This document shows, piece after piece, positions 25,145-33,015 of a stretch of 64,000 bases of DNA. The position numbers and the translations under genes were made by a program. The notes under the pieces are model-generated. The model worked only from the letters and a program-made list of their open reading frames with translations, was not told where the DNA came from and ran no database searches. Position 1 is the first letter of the stretch; each line of letters opens with the position of its first letter. Origin of the DNA: Eubacteriales bacterium (GTDB lineage Bacteria > Bacillota > Clostridia > Oscillospirales > Butyricicoccaceae); contig JAUNSG010000010.1 of assembly GCA_030539335.1 (NCBI GenBank), positions 1-64,000 of the forward strand, in the 5' to 3' direction.

Positions 25145-25872
25145 TTCTTTCGATACCCCCGCGGCGTCACCATGCGCCCGGTACAAATTCGTGTGGATTC
25201 GGCCCCGACAAACACTGTGGTAAACATGTCAAGCGGCTCGTGCGGAAGCTGTGCCAGGGTCACTATACGGCTCTCCTGCCCCTCACGGCCGATATTTTTT
25301 ACCCATCCACAGACGGTATCCGGCGATTTCTTCTCCAATAAAATCTCACAGGCACGCTGTAAGGTATCCACGCGCTTTTTCGAACAGGGATTGTAAATGC
25401 AAACGGCAAAATCCCCTTCCGCTGCACAACGCAGCCGCGTTTCAATCTGCTCCCACGGCGTCAGCAGGTCGGACAGGGAAATGACGCAAAAATCATGCCC
25501 CAATGGTGCGCCGAGTACCGCTGCGCCGGACAATGCCGCAGTCACACCCGCAACAATTTCGACATCCACCTGCGGATATCCCTCGGCCAGCTCAAGCACC
25601 AACCCAGCCATACCGTAGACGCCGGCATCTCCACTGCACACAAGTGCGACCGTTCTTCCATCCTGTGCCGTCTCCAGCGCCCACCGGCAGCGGTCCACTT
25701 CCTGCTTCATCGGTGTCGTATAGGTCTCTTTTTCTGGAAACAGCGGCGACACCAGCTTGATATACACGGTATATCCGACGAGAACCTCTGCGCGCTCCAT
25801 AGCAGCTCGCGCTTCCTCCGTCAGGTATTCCGCTCCTCCCGGGCCAATGCCCACAACATATACTTTATTCAT
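25141..25872 (-). CDS. cbiH: Cobalt-precorrin-3B C17-methyltransferase (ring contraction)
   Basis: 243 residues. Tetrapyrrole methylase with VVGIGPGGAEYLTEEARAAMERAEVLVGYTVYI, VALVCSGDAGVYGMAGLVLEL and VIAGVTAAL-like (EIVAGVTAALSGAAVLGAPLGHDFCVISLSD). CNPC-type pattern appears as IYNPCSKKRVDTL. It acts with CbiG at ring contraction in the anaerobic route. I chose the ATG at 25872, overlapping the cbiG stop by 8 bases. Confidence 0.95.
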   Translation of the reverse strand: MNKVYVVGIGPGGAEYLTEEARAAMERAEVLVGYTVYIKLVSPLFPEKETYTTPMKQEVDRCRWALETAQDGRTVALVCSGDAGVYGMAGLVLELAEGYPQVDVEIVAGVTAALSGAAVLGAPLGHDFCVISLSDLLTPWEQIETRLRCAAEGDFAVCIYNPCSKKRVDTLQRACEILLEKKSPDTVCGWVKNIGREGQESRIVTLAQLPHEPLDMFTTVFVGAESTRICTGRMVTPRGYRKK

Positions 25873-26863
25873 CTCTCCATCTCCAATCCGGATCATATGG
25901 GGCACAGGCCAACGCCAGTGTGACACCGTTATACGCAAATTTTTTCTGTATCAGGGTCCCACCGGATCCATACACGGCGCTGCGCTCGCAGACATTGTCC
26001 ACCCCGGTGATCTGCCGGACAAAAGCAGAAGGGGTAAATTCCCCCTCCACCTGCGCTAATTCCTGCGCAGCGACTGTCTGCAATTCCCAATTGTGAGCCG
26101 CACAAAATTCGAGCAGTCCTGCCTCATGCTGCTTGATGTCGATGGTTGCAGTACCGGCGACCGCCGCTTCCAGGATTCCGGTTTCCTGCTGGAGCCGATC
26201 CCATGCCGCTTCGATCGTTTCTCTGGCCGTTCCCTTCCGGCAGCCGATGCCCAGTGTCAGGATACGCGGAACAAGCACAAGCGCCTCCGTCGCTGTCTGG
26301 CGAACCGTAAGCTGTACTGCGCAGGAATCTGCCGCGTCTGTCCGGCACACATGCTCCGGCAGAGGCCCTCGGATGTCCCAAGGGCTGTAAACCGCTATTG
26401 TTTCCCCGCGAAGAACCGCCGATGATACGGTTTTGATCCGTTCCGGATGCATCACAGCGCAATGCTGTCGTTTTGCCCATTCGTCCACAGCAAACACGCC
26501 GTGGACATCCGTCGCTGTCGTCAGAACCGGTACGGCATGACAGAGCGTACTTATCCTCTGAGCGAGGTCATTTGCGCCGCCAAGATGGCCCGATAAAATC
26601 GGAATGACAAAGCGTCCGGCCTCATCCATCACCAGCACTGCCGGATCGCTCGTCTTACTGGTCACATACGGTGCGATGGCCCGCACGGCAATCCCCACCG
26701 CTCCGACAAAGAGCAATGCATCGGCAGAGGAAAAATACCGCTCCGTCCACTCGCGCAGTGAATGCGGCCGATTGCAGCGCTCCGCCTGTCCGCCAAGCGC
26801 AGACACAACCGATTGCGCCAACGCGTAGCCGGTATCGGTAAATGCCAAACTCACGAGCTTCAT
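25865..26863 (-). CDS. cbiG: Cobalt-precorrin-5A hydrolase
   Basis: 332 residues. CbiG opens the delta-lactone and releases acetaldehyde; it is a marker of the anaerobic pathway. Features: FVGAVGIAVRAIAPYVTSKTSDPAVLVMDEAGRFVIPILSGHLGGAN in pieces, VLTTATDVHGVFAVDEWA, LGIGCRKGTARETIEAAW and the C-terminal domain SAFVRQITGVDNVCERSAV. It overlaps cbiF by four bases. Confidence 0.95.
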   Translation of the reverse strand: MKLVSLAFTDTGYALAQSVVSALGGQAERCNRPHSLREWTERYFSSADALLFVGAVGIAVRAIAPYVTSKTSDPAVLVMDEAGRFVIPILSGHLGGANDLAQRISTLCHAVPVLTTATDVHGVFAVDEWAKRQHCAVMHPERIKTVSSAVLRGETIAVYSPWDIRGPLPEHVCRTDAADSCAVQLTVRQTATEALVLVPRILTLGIGCRKGTARETIEAAWDRLQQETGILEAAVAGTATIDIKQHEAGLLEFCAAHNWELQTVAAQELAQVEGEFTPSAFVRQITGVDNVCERSAVYGSGGTLIQKKFAYNGVTLALACAPYDPDWRWRDE

Positions 26864-27618
26864 TTTTCTGTACCCTCGCGAAATTCTGTCGTAAACGCCG
26901 GATGATACAGCAGGCTGCGGTCATATTCCGTTCCCAGGAAATCACCGACCAGAATCAAGGCGGTCTTGTGGATTCCCTCCTGCTTTGCACGTTCTGCCAA
27001 AGTGCCGACCGTGCAGCGCACAACCTTTTCTTCCGGCCAGGTGGCCTTATAGACGATCGCCGCCGGGGTCTGTTCGGTGTATTCCCCCTGCAGCAGCTCG
27101 GCCTGCACCTCCTCCAGCAATCCGGTCGAGAGAAACAGAACCATCGTCGCACCATGTCTGGCAAAATTGGAAATGCGCTCGCGCTCCGGCACCGGTGTCC
27201 GTCCGGCCATACGGGTAATGACCACACTCTGGCTCACCCCCGGCAGGGTGTATTCTGCACAGAGCGCTGCGGCGGCGCCGCAGAAGCTGGACACTCCCGG
27301 CGTATCATCGTAAGCTATGCCGAGTTCATCCAGGCGATCCATCTGTTCACGAATCGCACCGTACAGGCTCATATCGCCGGTATGCAGCCGAACGGTCGTT
27401 TTTCCCTCTTTTTCTGCGGCCCGCATCACATCAATCACCTGCTCCAGCGTCATGGTTGCACTGTTGTAAACGGCACAGTTTGCCTGCGCGCGCTCCAACA
27501 ACGCCGGATTCACCAAACTCCCGGCATAGATAATGACATCCGCCTGTTCCAGCATCTTTGCACCGCGCACCGTAATCAAATCCGGTGCCCCCGGACCGGC
27601 TCCTACAAAATGTACCAT
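26860..27618 (-). CDS. cbiF: Cobalt-precorrin-4 C11-methyltransferase
   Basis: 252 residues. Tetrapyrrole methylase: FVGAGPGAPDLITVRGAKML, IIYAGSLVNPALLE, VRLHTGDMSLYGAIREQMD, TPGVSSFCGAAAALCAEYTLPG and VITRMAGRTPVPERE. The length is normal for CbiF/CobM. The start follows the cbiD stop by three bases. Confidence 0.95.
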   Translation of the reverse strand: MVHFVGAGPGAPDLITVRGAKMLEQADVIIYAGSLVNPALLERAQANCAVYNSATMTLEQVIDVMRAAEKEGKTTVRLHTGDMSLYGAIREQMDRLDELGIAYDDTPGVSSFCGAAAALCAEYTLPGVSQSVVITRMAGRTPVPERERISNFARHGATMVLFLSTGLLEEVQAELLQGEYTEQTPAAIVYKATWPEEKVVRCTVGTLAERAKQEGIHKTALILVGDFLGTEYDRSLLYHPAFTTEFREGTEK

Positions 27619-27621
27619 CGT

Positions 27622-28776
27622 TTACTCCTCAAAAAAGCTTGTATTTCCATTCCATTGCTGTATGATCTCTTTTGCCGGTTCCGTACAGCCCAGCAATCCG
27701 TATTCATTGGAGAACAAAACCGCACCGATTGCGTATGCCCCCGCCGCACGGCGTTCCAAATGATGCTGTACTGCATCCGAAATGTACTGCATCACGGGCT
27801 TTCGCAAGCCGGCTTCTTCCAAAATAGCCAGACAGGCATCGGTGGTCACCGCATCCATAATCCTCCGGCAAAGTTCCTGCGGTGCCCCGCACAATGCCGC
27901 ATAGGCACAAAACAACTCCACACGGCAATCCGCCCACTTGGAATGTGTGTTCATAATGCCGCCGGCGAGTTTGACCAACTTGCCAATGTGTCCCACCAAC
28001 AGCACACGTTGGAACTGCTCGGAGGCTGCGATATCGAGCGATTCACCGACAAAATTCGACACCGTGACAATCGGGACACCCAAACTATCCAAGCCGGACC
28101 GCTGCAAAAAGCTCTGACCGTAGTTTCCCGGTGTGAAAATCACATCCGCCGACCGGAGCCGTGCCTGATGCTGCTCCACCGCAATCGTATCGACGATGGC
28201 TTTTTCACTCATCGGCTCCACAATTCCGGAGGTTCCGAGAATCGAAATCCCTCCGACAATCCCAATTTTCGGATTAAAGGTCTGTTGTGCGACGGTTTCC
28301 CCATCCGGAACCGAAATAGTGACTGCAATGCCGCCGTCATAGCCCAATTGTTCACAGATTTCCTGAACCGCACACGCAATCATCTCGCGCGGAACGCGGT
28401 TGATCGCCGCCATGCCGACCGGCTGATCGAGTCCAGGCTTTGTCACCCGGCCAACCCCATCGCCGCCGTCAATGGTTATCGTCGGTTTGTCGGTCCGGCG
28501 GACCGACGCCACAATTTCCATCCCATTCGTGACATCCGCATCGTCCCCGGCGTCCTTGACAACCGAACACCATGCGGTATTGCCTGTCACACCGGAGCCG
28601 GCCAAGGGAACATCAACTACAATCCCCTTCGCCGTGCGGAGCGATACATGCGATGGCGCTTTCCCGCTCAGAAGCAGACGAACCGCACCGGAAGCCGCCA
28701 GAGCGGCACAGGTTCCGGTCGTATAGCCACAACGCAGCAGCTTTTGTCCGCTGCGGATATAATGTTCAAACGCCAT
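27622..28776 (-). CDS. cbiD: Cobalt-precorrin-5B C1-methyltransferase
   Basis: 384 residues. CbiD methylates C1 in the anaerobic pathway. Features: LRCGYTTGTCAALAASGAVRLLL, DAGDDADVTNGMEI, GDGVGRVTKPGLDQPVGMAAINRVPREMI in parts, ISVPDGETVAQQTFNPKIGI and ILGTSGIVEPMSEKAIV. Downstream VSNFVGESLD and LLVGHIGKLVKLAGG are also family-typical. Confidence 0.95.
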   Translation of the reverse strand: MAFEHYIRSGQKLLRCGYTTGTCAALAASGAVRLLLSGKAPSHVSLRTAKGIVVDVPLAGSGVTGNTAWCSVVKDAGDDADVTNGMEIVASVRRTDKPTITIDGGDGVGRVTKPGLDQPVGMAAINRVPREMIACAVQEICEQLGYDGGIAVTISVPDGETVAQQTFNPKIGIVGGISILGTSGIVEPMSEKAIVDTIAVEQHQARLRSADVIFTPGNYGQSFLQRSGLDSLGVPIVTVSNFVGESLDIAASEQFQRVLLVGHIGKLVKLAGGIMNTHSKWADCRVELFCAYAALCGAPQELCRRIMDAVTTDACLAILEEAGLRKPVMQYISDAVQHHLERRAAGAYAIGAVLFSNEYGLLGCTEPAKEIIQQWNGNTSFFEE

Positions 28777-28792
28777 TCGGATTCCCTCTCTG

Positions 28793-29560
28793 TCATCGAA
28801 GCAGCTCGCTCAGATGGTCGGCATACATTCTTTGAATTTCCGGCAGCACACCCAAGCCGCGGATCGTACAGCGGACAGAAACCCCATCGGCTTCCAGCTG
28901 GCTCTTCCAGCTATCCGGATGTGCCCCGGCCATATCGTTTTTCGCATGATCCCCGGCCACCAGCATCAGCGGCACCAGATGTGCCTTGTGATAGCCGCGC
29001 TTTTTTAGCTGTGTTTTGATATCGTCAATCGATGGCCAGCCCTCCACCGTCCCGACCAGGATATCGGTGCGGCCCGCGAAACAAAATGCCGTCTGGAGCG
29101 CCGGATAAACCGCATTGGCAAAATGCTCGGTGCCATGCCCCATCAGAAGCAACGCCTCGTCCTCACGTGCAGGATACTGCTCCATCAGAACATCCGCGAG
29201 CCGTCTCAGATCGGCAGAACCGGCAAGCAGCGGTTTGCCAAGCCGGATGTCGGGAATCCGGTTTTCAAACTGCTGTACCGTCTCCTTTATTTTATCATAT
29301 TCAAAGCCGTATAGCATATGGGTTGGCTGAATTATTATCTCCGTTACGCCCTGTTTTTCCAGGGAAGCGAGCGCTTCCGACAAAGAAGGCACCATCTCGC
29401 CGCGTTTGGCAAGAATCCTCCGGATCGTCGGACTGGTAAACGCACGGCAAACGTGCAGCCCCGGCGCAGCGTGCTGCAATGCCCGTTCCACTTGTTCGAT
29501 ACTCTCTCTCGCTTCCGGAACACGCGTTCCAAAACTAATCATCAGCAATGCCCGACTCAT
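28793..29560 (-). CDS. cbiK: Sirohydrochlorin cobaltochelatase (anaerobic)
   Basis: 255 residues. Inserts Co(II) into sirohydrochlorin, the entry to the anaerobic branch. Features: ISFGTRVPEARESIEQVE, CRAFTSPTIRRILAKRG, IIIQPTHMLYGFEYD (metal His), LLMGHGTEHFANAVYPALQ and VPLMLVAGDHAKNDMAG. I chose the ATG at 29560, after AAGGAGTGGGTGG. It is the first gene of the operon, directly behind the B12 riboswitch and terminator. Confidence 0.94.
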   Translation of the reverse strand: MSRALLMISFGTRVPEARESIEQVERALQHAAPGLHVCRAFTSPTIRRILAKRGEMVPSLSEALASLEKQGVTEIIIQPTHMLYGFEYDKIKETVQQFENRIPDIRLGKPLLAGSADLRRLADVLMEQYPAREDEALLLMGHGTEHFANAVYPALQTAFCFAGRTDILVGTVEGWPSIDDIKTQLKKRGYHKAHLVPLMLVAGDHAKNDMAGAHPDSWKSQLEADGVSVRCTIRGLGVLPEIQRMYADHLSELLR

Positions 29561-29586
29561 CGTTCCACCCACTCCTTTTCTCCAAG

Positions 29587-29620
29587 AAAAAAGCCCTTCT
29601 CTTTCAAAAAAGAGGAAGGC
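29587..29620 (-). terminator. Riboswitch-controlled intrinsic terminator before cbiK
   Basis: On the minus strand a stem of about 12 pairs (29608-29620 with 29593-29605) is followed by six T. It lies between the cobalamin aptamer and the cbiK ribosome-binding site, the place expected for the expression platform. Confidence 0.75.
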
Positions 29621-29711
29621 ATAACAACAAAGCTCCGTCTCCATCGCGGTGCTCATAATCCATGCCGGCGTTTTGTCCGTCCGCCGCATGGTTTTCTGCC
29701 GGAATCCCTCA

Positions 29712-29890
29712 GCAGATATAAACAGCAGGGCAGGTCTTCCGGCTCAGGTATCGCTGCTTCGGCATTGCCTTCCCGTGTGCTCCACAGTGGCATTCGGCCC
29801 CAAAGCTCCTCCTCAACGGCGGCGGTCCCGCATGGTCTTTCACCATTTCCCTATTCTCCCGACGCATCGGGCACCTTGCTGTGCTTTGTC
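29712..29890 (-). promoter_or_regulatory. Cobalamin (AdoCbl-type) riboswitch
   Basis: On the minus strand the leader holds AGGGAA (29847-29852) followed by GGTGAAAGACC (29834-29844), then GCCACTG (29785-29791) and CGGGAAGGC just after it. These are the conserved elements of the B12 aptamer in the usual order. It should lower cbi/cob operon expression when cobalamin is plentiful. The boundaries are approximate. Confidence 0.9.
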
Positions 29891-29893
29891 CCT

Positions 29894-29922
29894 ATAGTAG
29901 CATATCCCCCCTGCAAAAGCAA
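29894..29922 (-). promoter_or_regulatory. Sigma-A promoter of the cobalamin operon
   Basis: Minus strand TTGCTT (29917-29922), 17-bp spacer, TACTAT (29894-29899), immediately upstream of the riboswitch. Confidence 0.7.
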
Positions 29923-29932
29923 GCGACGACAT

Positions 29933-29966
29933 AAAAAATGGGCATCGCTCCCAAGAACGATGCCCA
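29933..29966 (-). terminator. Terminator of hpf
   Basis: Stem TGGGCATCG.TC (29939-29950 with 29955-29966) followed on the minus strand by TTTTTT. It is 13 bases after the hpf stop and just upstream of the cobalamin operon promoter. Confidence 0.85.
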
Positions 29967-29978
29967 AACGTATACAAA

Positions 29979-30512
29979 TTAGTTGCTCTCAATCAGACCG
30001 TAACCGCCCGATGCACGCTTATAAATAACCGCCGGCGCGTCCCCTTCCTCTGCATTCAGGAAGAAGAAGAACTGATGGCCGAGCAGATTCATCTGCAAAA
30101 TAGCCTCTTCCACCGACATTGGAAGAACGTCAAATTTCTTGCGGCGAACAACATCATAGGGATCCTCTATGTACTCCGCCATGCCCGCTTCATTGGCGCT
30201 CGCCTTTTCAAATGCGCCGTTGCGCAGACGCTTTTCCAATCTGGTTTTATTTTTGCGGATCTGACGCTCGATACTGCTGATCATACCATCAACAGAAGCG
30301 AACATGTCCGTCGTAGTTTCCTCGGCGCGGAATACCATACCACTATGACGAACGGTAATCTCAGCCGTCTGACGGCCTTTGATCTCACTGAACGTCACAA
30401 CAGCAGAGGTATCTTTCTGGAAATAGCGCTCCAGTTTGGAAACCTTTTTCGTGGTGTAATCACGAAGCTGTTCACTTGCCTGCATTTTTCTCTCAACGAT
30501 GGTGATCTTCAT
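29979..30512 (-). CDS. hpf: Ribosome hibernation promoting factor, long form
   Basis: 177 residues. N-terminal YfiA/HPF domain (VTFSEIKGRQTAEITVRHSGMVFRAEE) and the C-terminal dimerisation domain of long HPF (VVRRKKFDVLPMSVEEAILQMNLLGHQFFFFLNAEEG in parts). It binds 30S subunits and pairs 70S ribosomes into inactive 100S dimers in stationary phase. AAGGAG lies 8 bases before the ATG. It stands alone with its own promoter, a leader of about 110 bases and terminator. Confidence 0.96.
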   Translation of the reverse strand: MKITIVERKMQASEQLRDYTTKKVSKLERYFQKDTSAVVTFSEIKGRQTAEITVRHSGMVFRAEETTTDMFASVDGMISSIERQIRKNKTRLEKRLRNGAFEKASANEAGMAEYIEDPYDVVRRKKFDVLPMSVEEAILQMNLLGHQFFFFLNAEEGDAPAVIYKRASGGYGLIESN

Positions 30513-30627
30513 AACATCAGCTCCTTACGGTTAATACCCAAATTCCGATATGAAGTTGTATCCGACAATAACCCATGTGGATCAAAGAACTTTTTTGTTC
30601 TCTCCAGTCGGCTTAAATATTATAATT

Positions 30628-30656
30628 AGTATAGCATTTCCGGACGCATTTCGCAA
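30628..30656 (-). promoter_or_regulatory. Sigma-A promoter of hpf
   Basis: Minus strand TTGCGA (30651-30656), 17-bp spacer, TATACT (30628-30633). A second TATAAT (30621-30626) overlaps it closely. The start codon is about 110 bases downstream. No sigma-B-type motif was seen. Confidence 0.72.
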
Positions 30657-30749
30657 TAGCCTTGTGCAAACTTTCTATTAACTTTTCATGAATTCAAATC
30701 AGATTGAACAAAGTGCACAATTACGAGGGAAAGTGTTGCTTAACGCAGA

Positions 30750-30783
30750 CAAACAAAACACCCTGCCAAAATCCGGCAGGGTG
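30750..30783 (-). terminator. Terminator after the fumarase alpha gene
   Basis: A 9-bp perfect stem CACCCTGCC (30759-30767 with 30775-30783) followed on the minus strand by TTTTGTTTG, 17 bases after the stop. Confidence 0.85.
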
Positions 30784-30799
30784 CAGCGCAGTTCGTCTC

Positions 30800-31642
30800 T
30801 CAAATGGTACCCTCAGCATGGCGGGTTACATGGCATCCGATGTTGACCACACAGGGCAAACCCGCGATATGGGTTGGGAACGGCTCAATCGCAGCCATCA
30901 GTGCAGTCACCGTGCCGCCCAGTCCCTGCGGTCCGATGCCGAGCTGGTTGACGCGGTCGAGGATCTCCTTCTCCATCTCCGCATAGAGCGGATTCTCATG
31001 GAAGCGGCCCACCTCGCGCATCAAGCCGCGCTTGGCCAAATAGGCCGCTTTATCCGACGTGCCGCCCAAGCCGACACCGATGATGATCGGCGGACATGGA
31101 TTGGAACCGGCGCGGTCACAGCAGTCCACAACAAACTGGATGATATCCTCGCGGGTCGCTGCCGGGGTGAACATCTTCATCGCCGACATGTTCTCGCTGC
31201 CGAAGCCCTTCGGCGCTACCGTAATGTGGATCTGATCTCCCTCGACCAGACGGGTATACAGGATCGGCGGAGTGTTGTCATTCGTATTGACGCGATCCAG
31301 CGGGTCACGTACCACCGAAAGACGGAGATATCCGTCGACATAGCCCTGCCGGACGCCTTCCTCAACCGCGTCCTCCAGCAGACCGCCCGTAATATGGACA
31401 TCCTGGCCCACCTCGACAAAGACAACCGCCATGCCGGTGTCCTGACAGATCGGCACACGATTTTCCGCCGCGATATCACAGTTCTCAACCATCTTGCGGA
31501 AAATCTCACAGCCAACCACAGATTTTTCCTTTTTCTGACCGTCTATGTAAGACTGACGCACGTCATCCGGCAAAACATAGTTTGCATCCATACAAAGCTC
31601 CCGCACCAATTTGGTGATTTCTTTTGCCTCAATTGTACGCAT
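30800..31642 (-). CDS. Class I fumarate hydratase / tartrate dehydratase alpha subunit
   Basis: 280 residues. Iron-sulfur hydro-lyase subunit with PICQDTGMAVVFVEVGQDVH, SENMSAMKMFTPAA, SNPCPPIIIGVGLGGTSDKAA and GPQGLGGTVTAL. Cluster-ligand cysteines of the family are visible in ICQDTG and NPCPP. In Clostridia the enzyme is normally a pair of alpha and beta proteins; here a terminator follows and no beta gene is in the window. I chose the ATG at 31642 (MRTIEAKEI) with AGGAGG 8 bases upstream; it overlaps the amidohydrolase stop by 14 bases. Confidence 0.93.
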   Translation of the reverse strand: MRTIEAKEITKLVRELCMDANYVLPDDVRQSYIDGQKKEKSVVGCEIFRKMVENCDIAAENRVPICQDTGMAVVFVEVGQDVHITGGLLEDAVEEGVRQGYVDGYLRLSVVRDPLDRVNTNDNTPPILYTRLVEGDQIHITVAPKGFGSENMSAMKMFTPAATREDIIQFVVDCCDRAGSNPCPPIIIGVGLGGTSDKAAYLAKRGLMREVGRFHENPLYAEMEKEILDRVNQLGIGPQGLGGTVTALMAAIEPFPTHIAGLPCVVNIGCHVTRHAEGTI

Positions 31643-32807
31643 TTGCTGTTCCTCCTGTAATAAAAGTTCCATCGGCAATCACTGCCGTAATTGTTGAACG
31701 ATATTCCAACGGATCCCCGCTGAAAATGACAAGATCCGCATCCTTTCCGGTCTGAATTGACCCGACACGGTCTGCAATTCCGGCAATCTGGGCCGGAACA
31801 ATCGTAATCGCACGGAGCGCCTGCATCGGTTCCATCCCCGCCCGCACCGCAGAAAGCGCGCAGTGCAGGATATGCTTGAGCGGGATTTCCGGATGATCCG
31901 TGATAATTGCCGTCGGGATTCCCGCTTCGGTCAACAGCTCGGGCGCCGCCTCGGTCAAGTTGGCAAGCTCGGGTTTTGACCGGTCGGTCAGGCAAGGTCC
32001 GGCACAAATACGAATCTCCGGCTCGTCCGCCAGAAGATCCGCGACCAGATGGGCCTCGGTGCCATGGATAATCACTGCATCCAATTGAAATTCCTTGGCA
32101 ATTCGCAGCGCGGTGAAAATATCATCCGCGCGGTGCGCATGGAAATGCGCCTGACAGGAACGATCCAGCACCGGCAGCAATGCTTCCAGCTTGCTGTCAT
32201 AATCCGGTGCATCCGAAGGCTCCTCGGCATTGTTCTTCCGGTTTTTGTACTCCTGCGCGCGCATCAGTGTGTCACGGATGAGCGATGCGGTCGCCATGCG
32301 CGTGACCGGAGACTCTTCCTTATCGTTATAGCAGGATTTCGGGTTCTCCCCCAATGCAAATTTGACCGCGCAGGGTTCCCGTAGGATCATATCGTCAATC
32401 CGGCGTCCATACGTTTTTATCGCCGCGACCTGTCCGCCGATCGGATTGCAGCTTCCCGGGGAAACAAGGCAGCTTGTGACACCCGCATGCAGCGCTTCGT
32501 CAAAGCTCCGTTCCATCGGATTGATCCCGTCGATAACGCGCAGCTGCGGCAGAACCGGGTCTGTGTCCTCATTGCCGTCCTCCCCCTCAAAGCCGAGGGA
32601 ATCCTCAAACAGACCCAAATGCGTATGCGCATCGACGAAGCCCGGCAGAATCCATCCGCCGTTCGCATCCCATACCATATCATCCTGTGTGCCGGGGTAG
32701 TCCTCCATAGAACCAATCCGCCCGATTTTCTTATCCGTTATTTCGACAAATCCGCACAAAATCGGGTCGGATTCCATCGAAACCACGCGACCATTGCAAA
32801 TAAACAT
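31629..32807 (-). CDS. Amidohydrolase (imidazolonepropionase-like)
   Basis: 392 residues. Metal-dependent TIM-barrel hydrolase: FVDAHTHLG, CQAHFHAHRADDIFTAL, VIIHGTEAH, AIITDHPEIP and the closing strand GSIQTGKDADLVIFSGDPLEYRS. It lacks a signal peptide and is cytoplasmic. The substrate is unknown; related enzymes act on cyclic amides, N-acetyl sugars or dipeptides. It is probably co-transcribed with the fumarase alpha gene, with no evident pathway link. The ribosome-binding site is weak (GGGGAAAAA). Confidence 0.85.
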   Translation of the reverse strand: MFICNGRVVSMESDPILCGFVEITDKKIGRIGSMEDYPGTQDDMVWDANGGWILPGFVDAHTHLGLFEDSLGFEGEDGNEDTDPVLPQLRVIDGINPMERSFDEALHAGVTSCLVSPGSCNPIGGQVAAIKTYGRRIDDMILREPCAVKFALGENPKSCYNDKEESPVTRMATASLIRDTLMRAQEYKNRKNNAEEPSDAPDYDSKLEALLPVLDRSCQAHFHAHRADDIFTALRIAKEFQLDAVIIHGTEAHLVADLLADEPEIRICAGPCLTDRSKPELANLTEAAPELLTEAGIPTAIITDHPEIPLKHILHCALSAVRAGMEPMQALRAITIVPAQIAGIADRVGSIQTGKDADLVIFSGDPLEYRSTITAVIADGTFITGGTANAYN

Positions 32808-32830
32808 AATTTTTCCCCGTTTAAATCTAT

Positions 32831-32859
32831 TTGACAGTTACTGGATATCATGGTACTAT
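32831..32859 (+). promoter_or_regulatory. Consensus sigma-A promoter of a putative small RNA
   Basis: TTGACA (32831-32836), 17-bp spacer, TACTAT (32854-32859). It points into a 150-base stretch without a plausible protein gene, between a diverging and a converging minus-strand operon. Confidence 0.75.
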
Positions 32860-32865
32860 GGTCAC

Positions 32866-32958
32866 GGTGATAGAACTCTATCATCTATGCACCGTTCATA
32901 TCTTTATCCCCACAATCCAATTCTGCTCTTCAGCCCTGTGCTGGAGAGCGCTTTTTTT
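32866..32958 (+). ncRNA. Putative small RNA, about 93 nt, unknown family
   Basis: Starting about 7 bases after a consensus promoter, the predicted RNA begins with an 8-bp hairpin (32866-32873 with 32878-32885, loop AACT). A C- and U-rich single-stranded part (about 32895-32924) follows. It ends in a 10-bp stem GCTCTTCAGC (32925-32934 with 32940-32949) followed by seven T (32952-32958). This promoter-to-terminator unit has no convincing reading frame: an ATG at 32887 lacks a ribosome-binding site and runs through the terminator. It does not resemble SRP, 6S or tmRNA. Its C-rich stretch could pair with G-rich ribosome-binding sites. Confidence 0.6.
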
Positions 32959-32975
32959 GCTTTGAAAGAACCGCG

Positions 32976-33007
32976 TTGAAAAATGCCGCCCAAAAACGGC
33001 GGCATTT
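32976..33007 (-). terminator. Terminator of the rqcP-S1 operon
   Basis: A 10-bp stem AAATGCCGCC (32981-32990 with 32998-33007) followed on the minus strand by TTTTCAAC. It is 8 bases after the S1 gene. Confidence 0.8.
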
Positions 33008-33015
33008 GAGTATTC

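Noticed and set aside
26842..29019. Open reading frame of about 725 codons on the plus strand opposite cbiF, cbiD and cbiK
   Set aside because: Antisense shadow of three certain cobalamin genes; no ribosome-binding site or recognisable motif.
32887..32979. 30-codon frame inside the putative small RNA
   Set aside because: No Shine-Dalgarno before the ATG, and the frame runs through the terminator hairpin and T-run.
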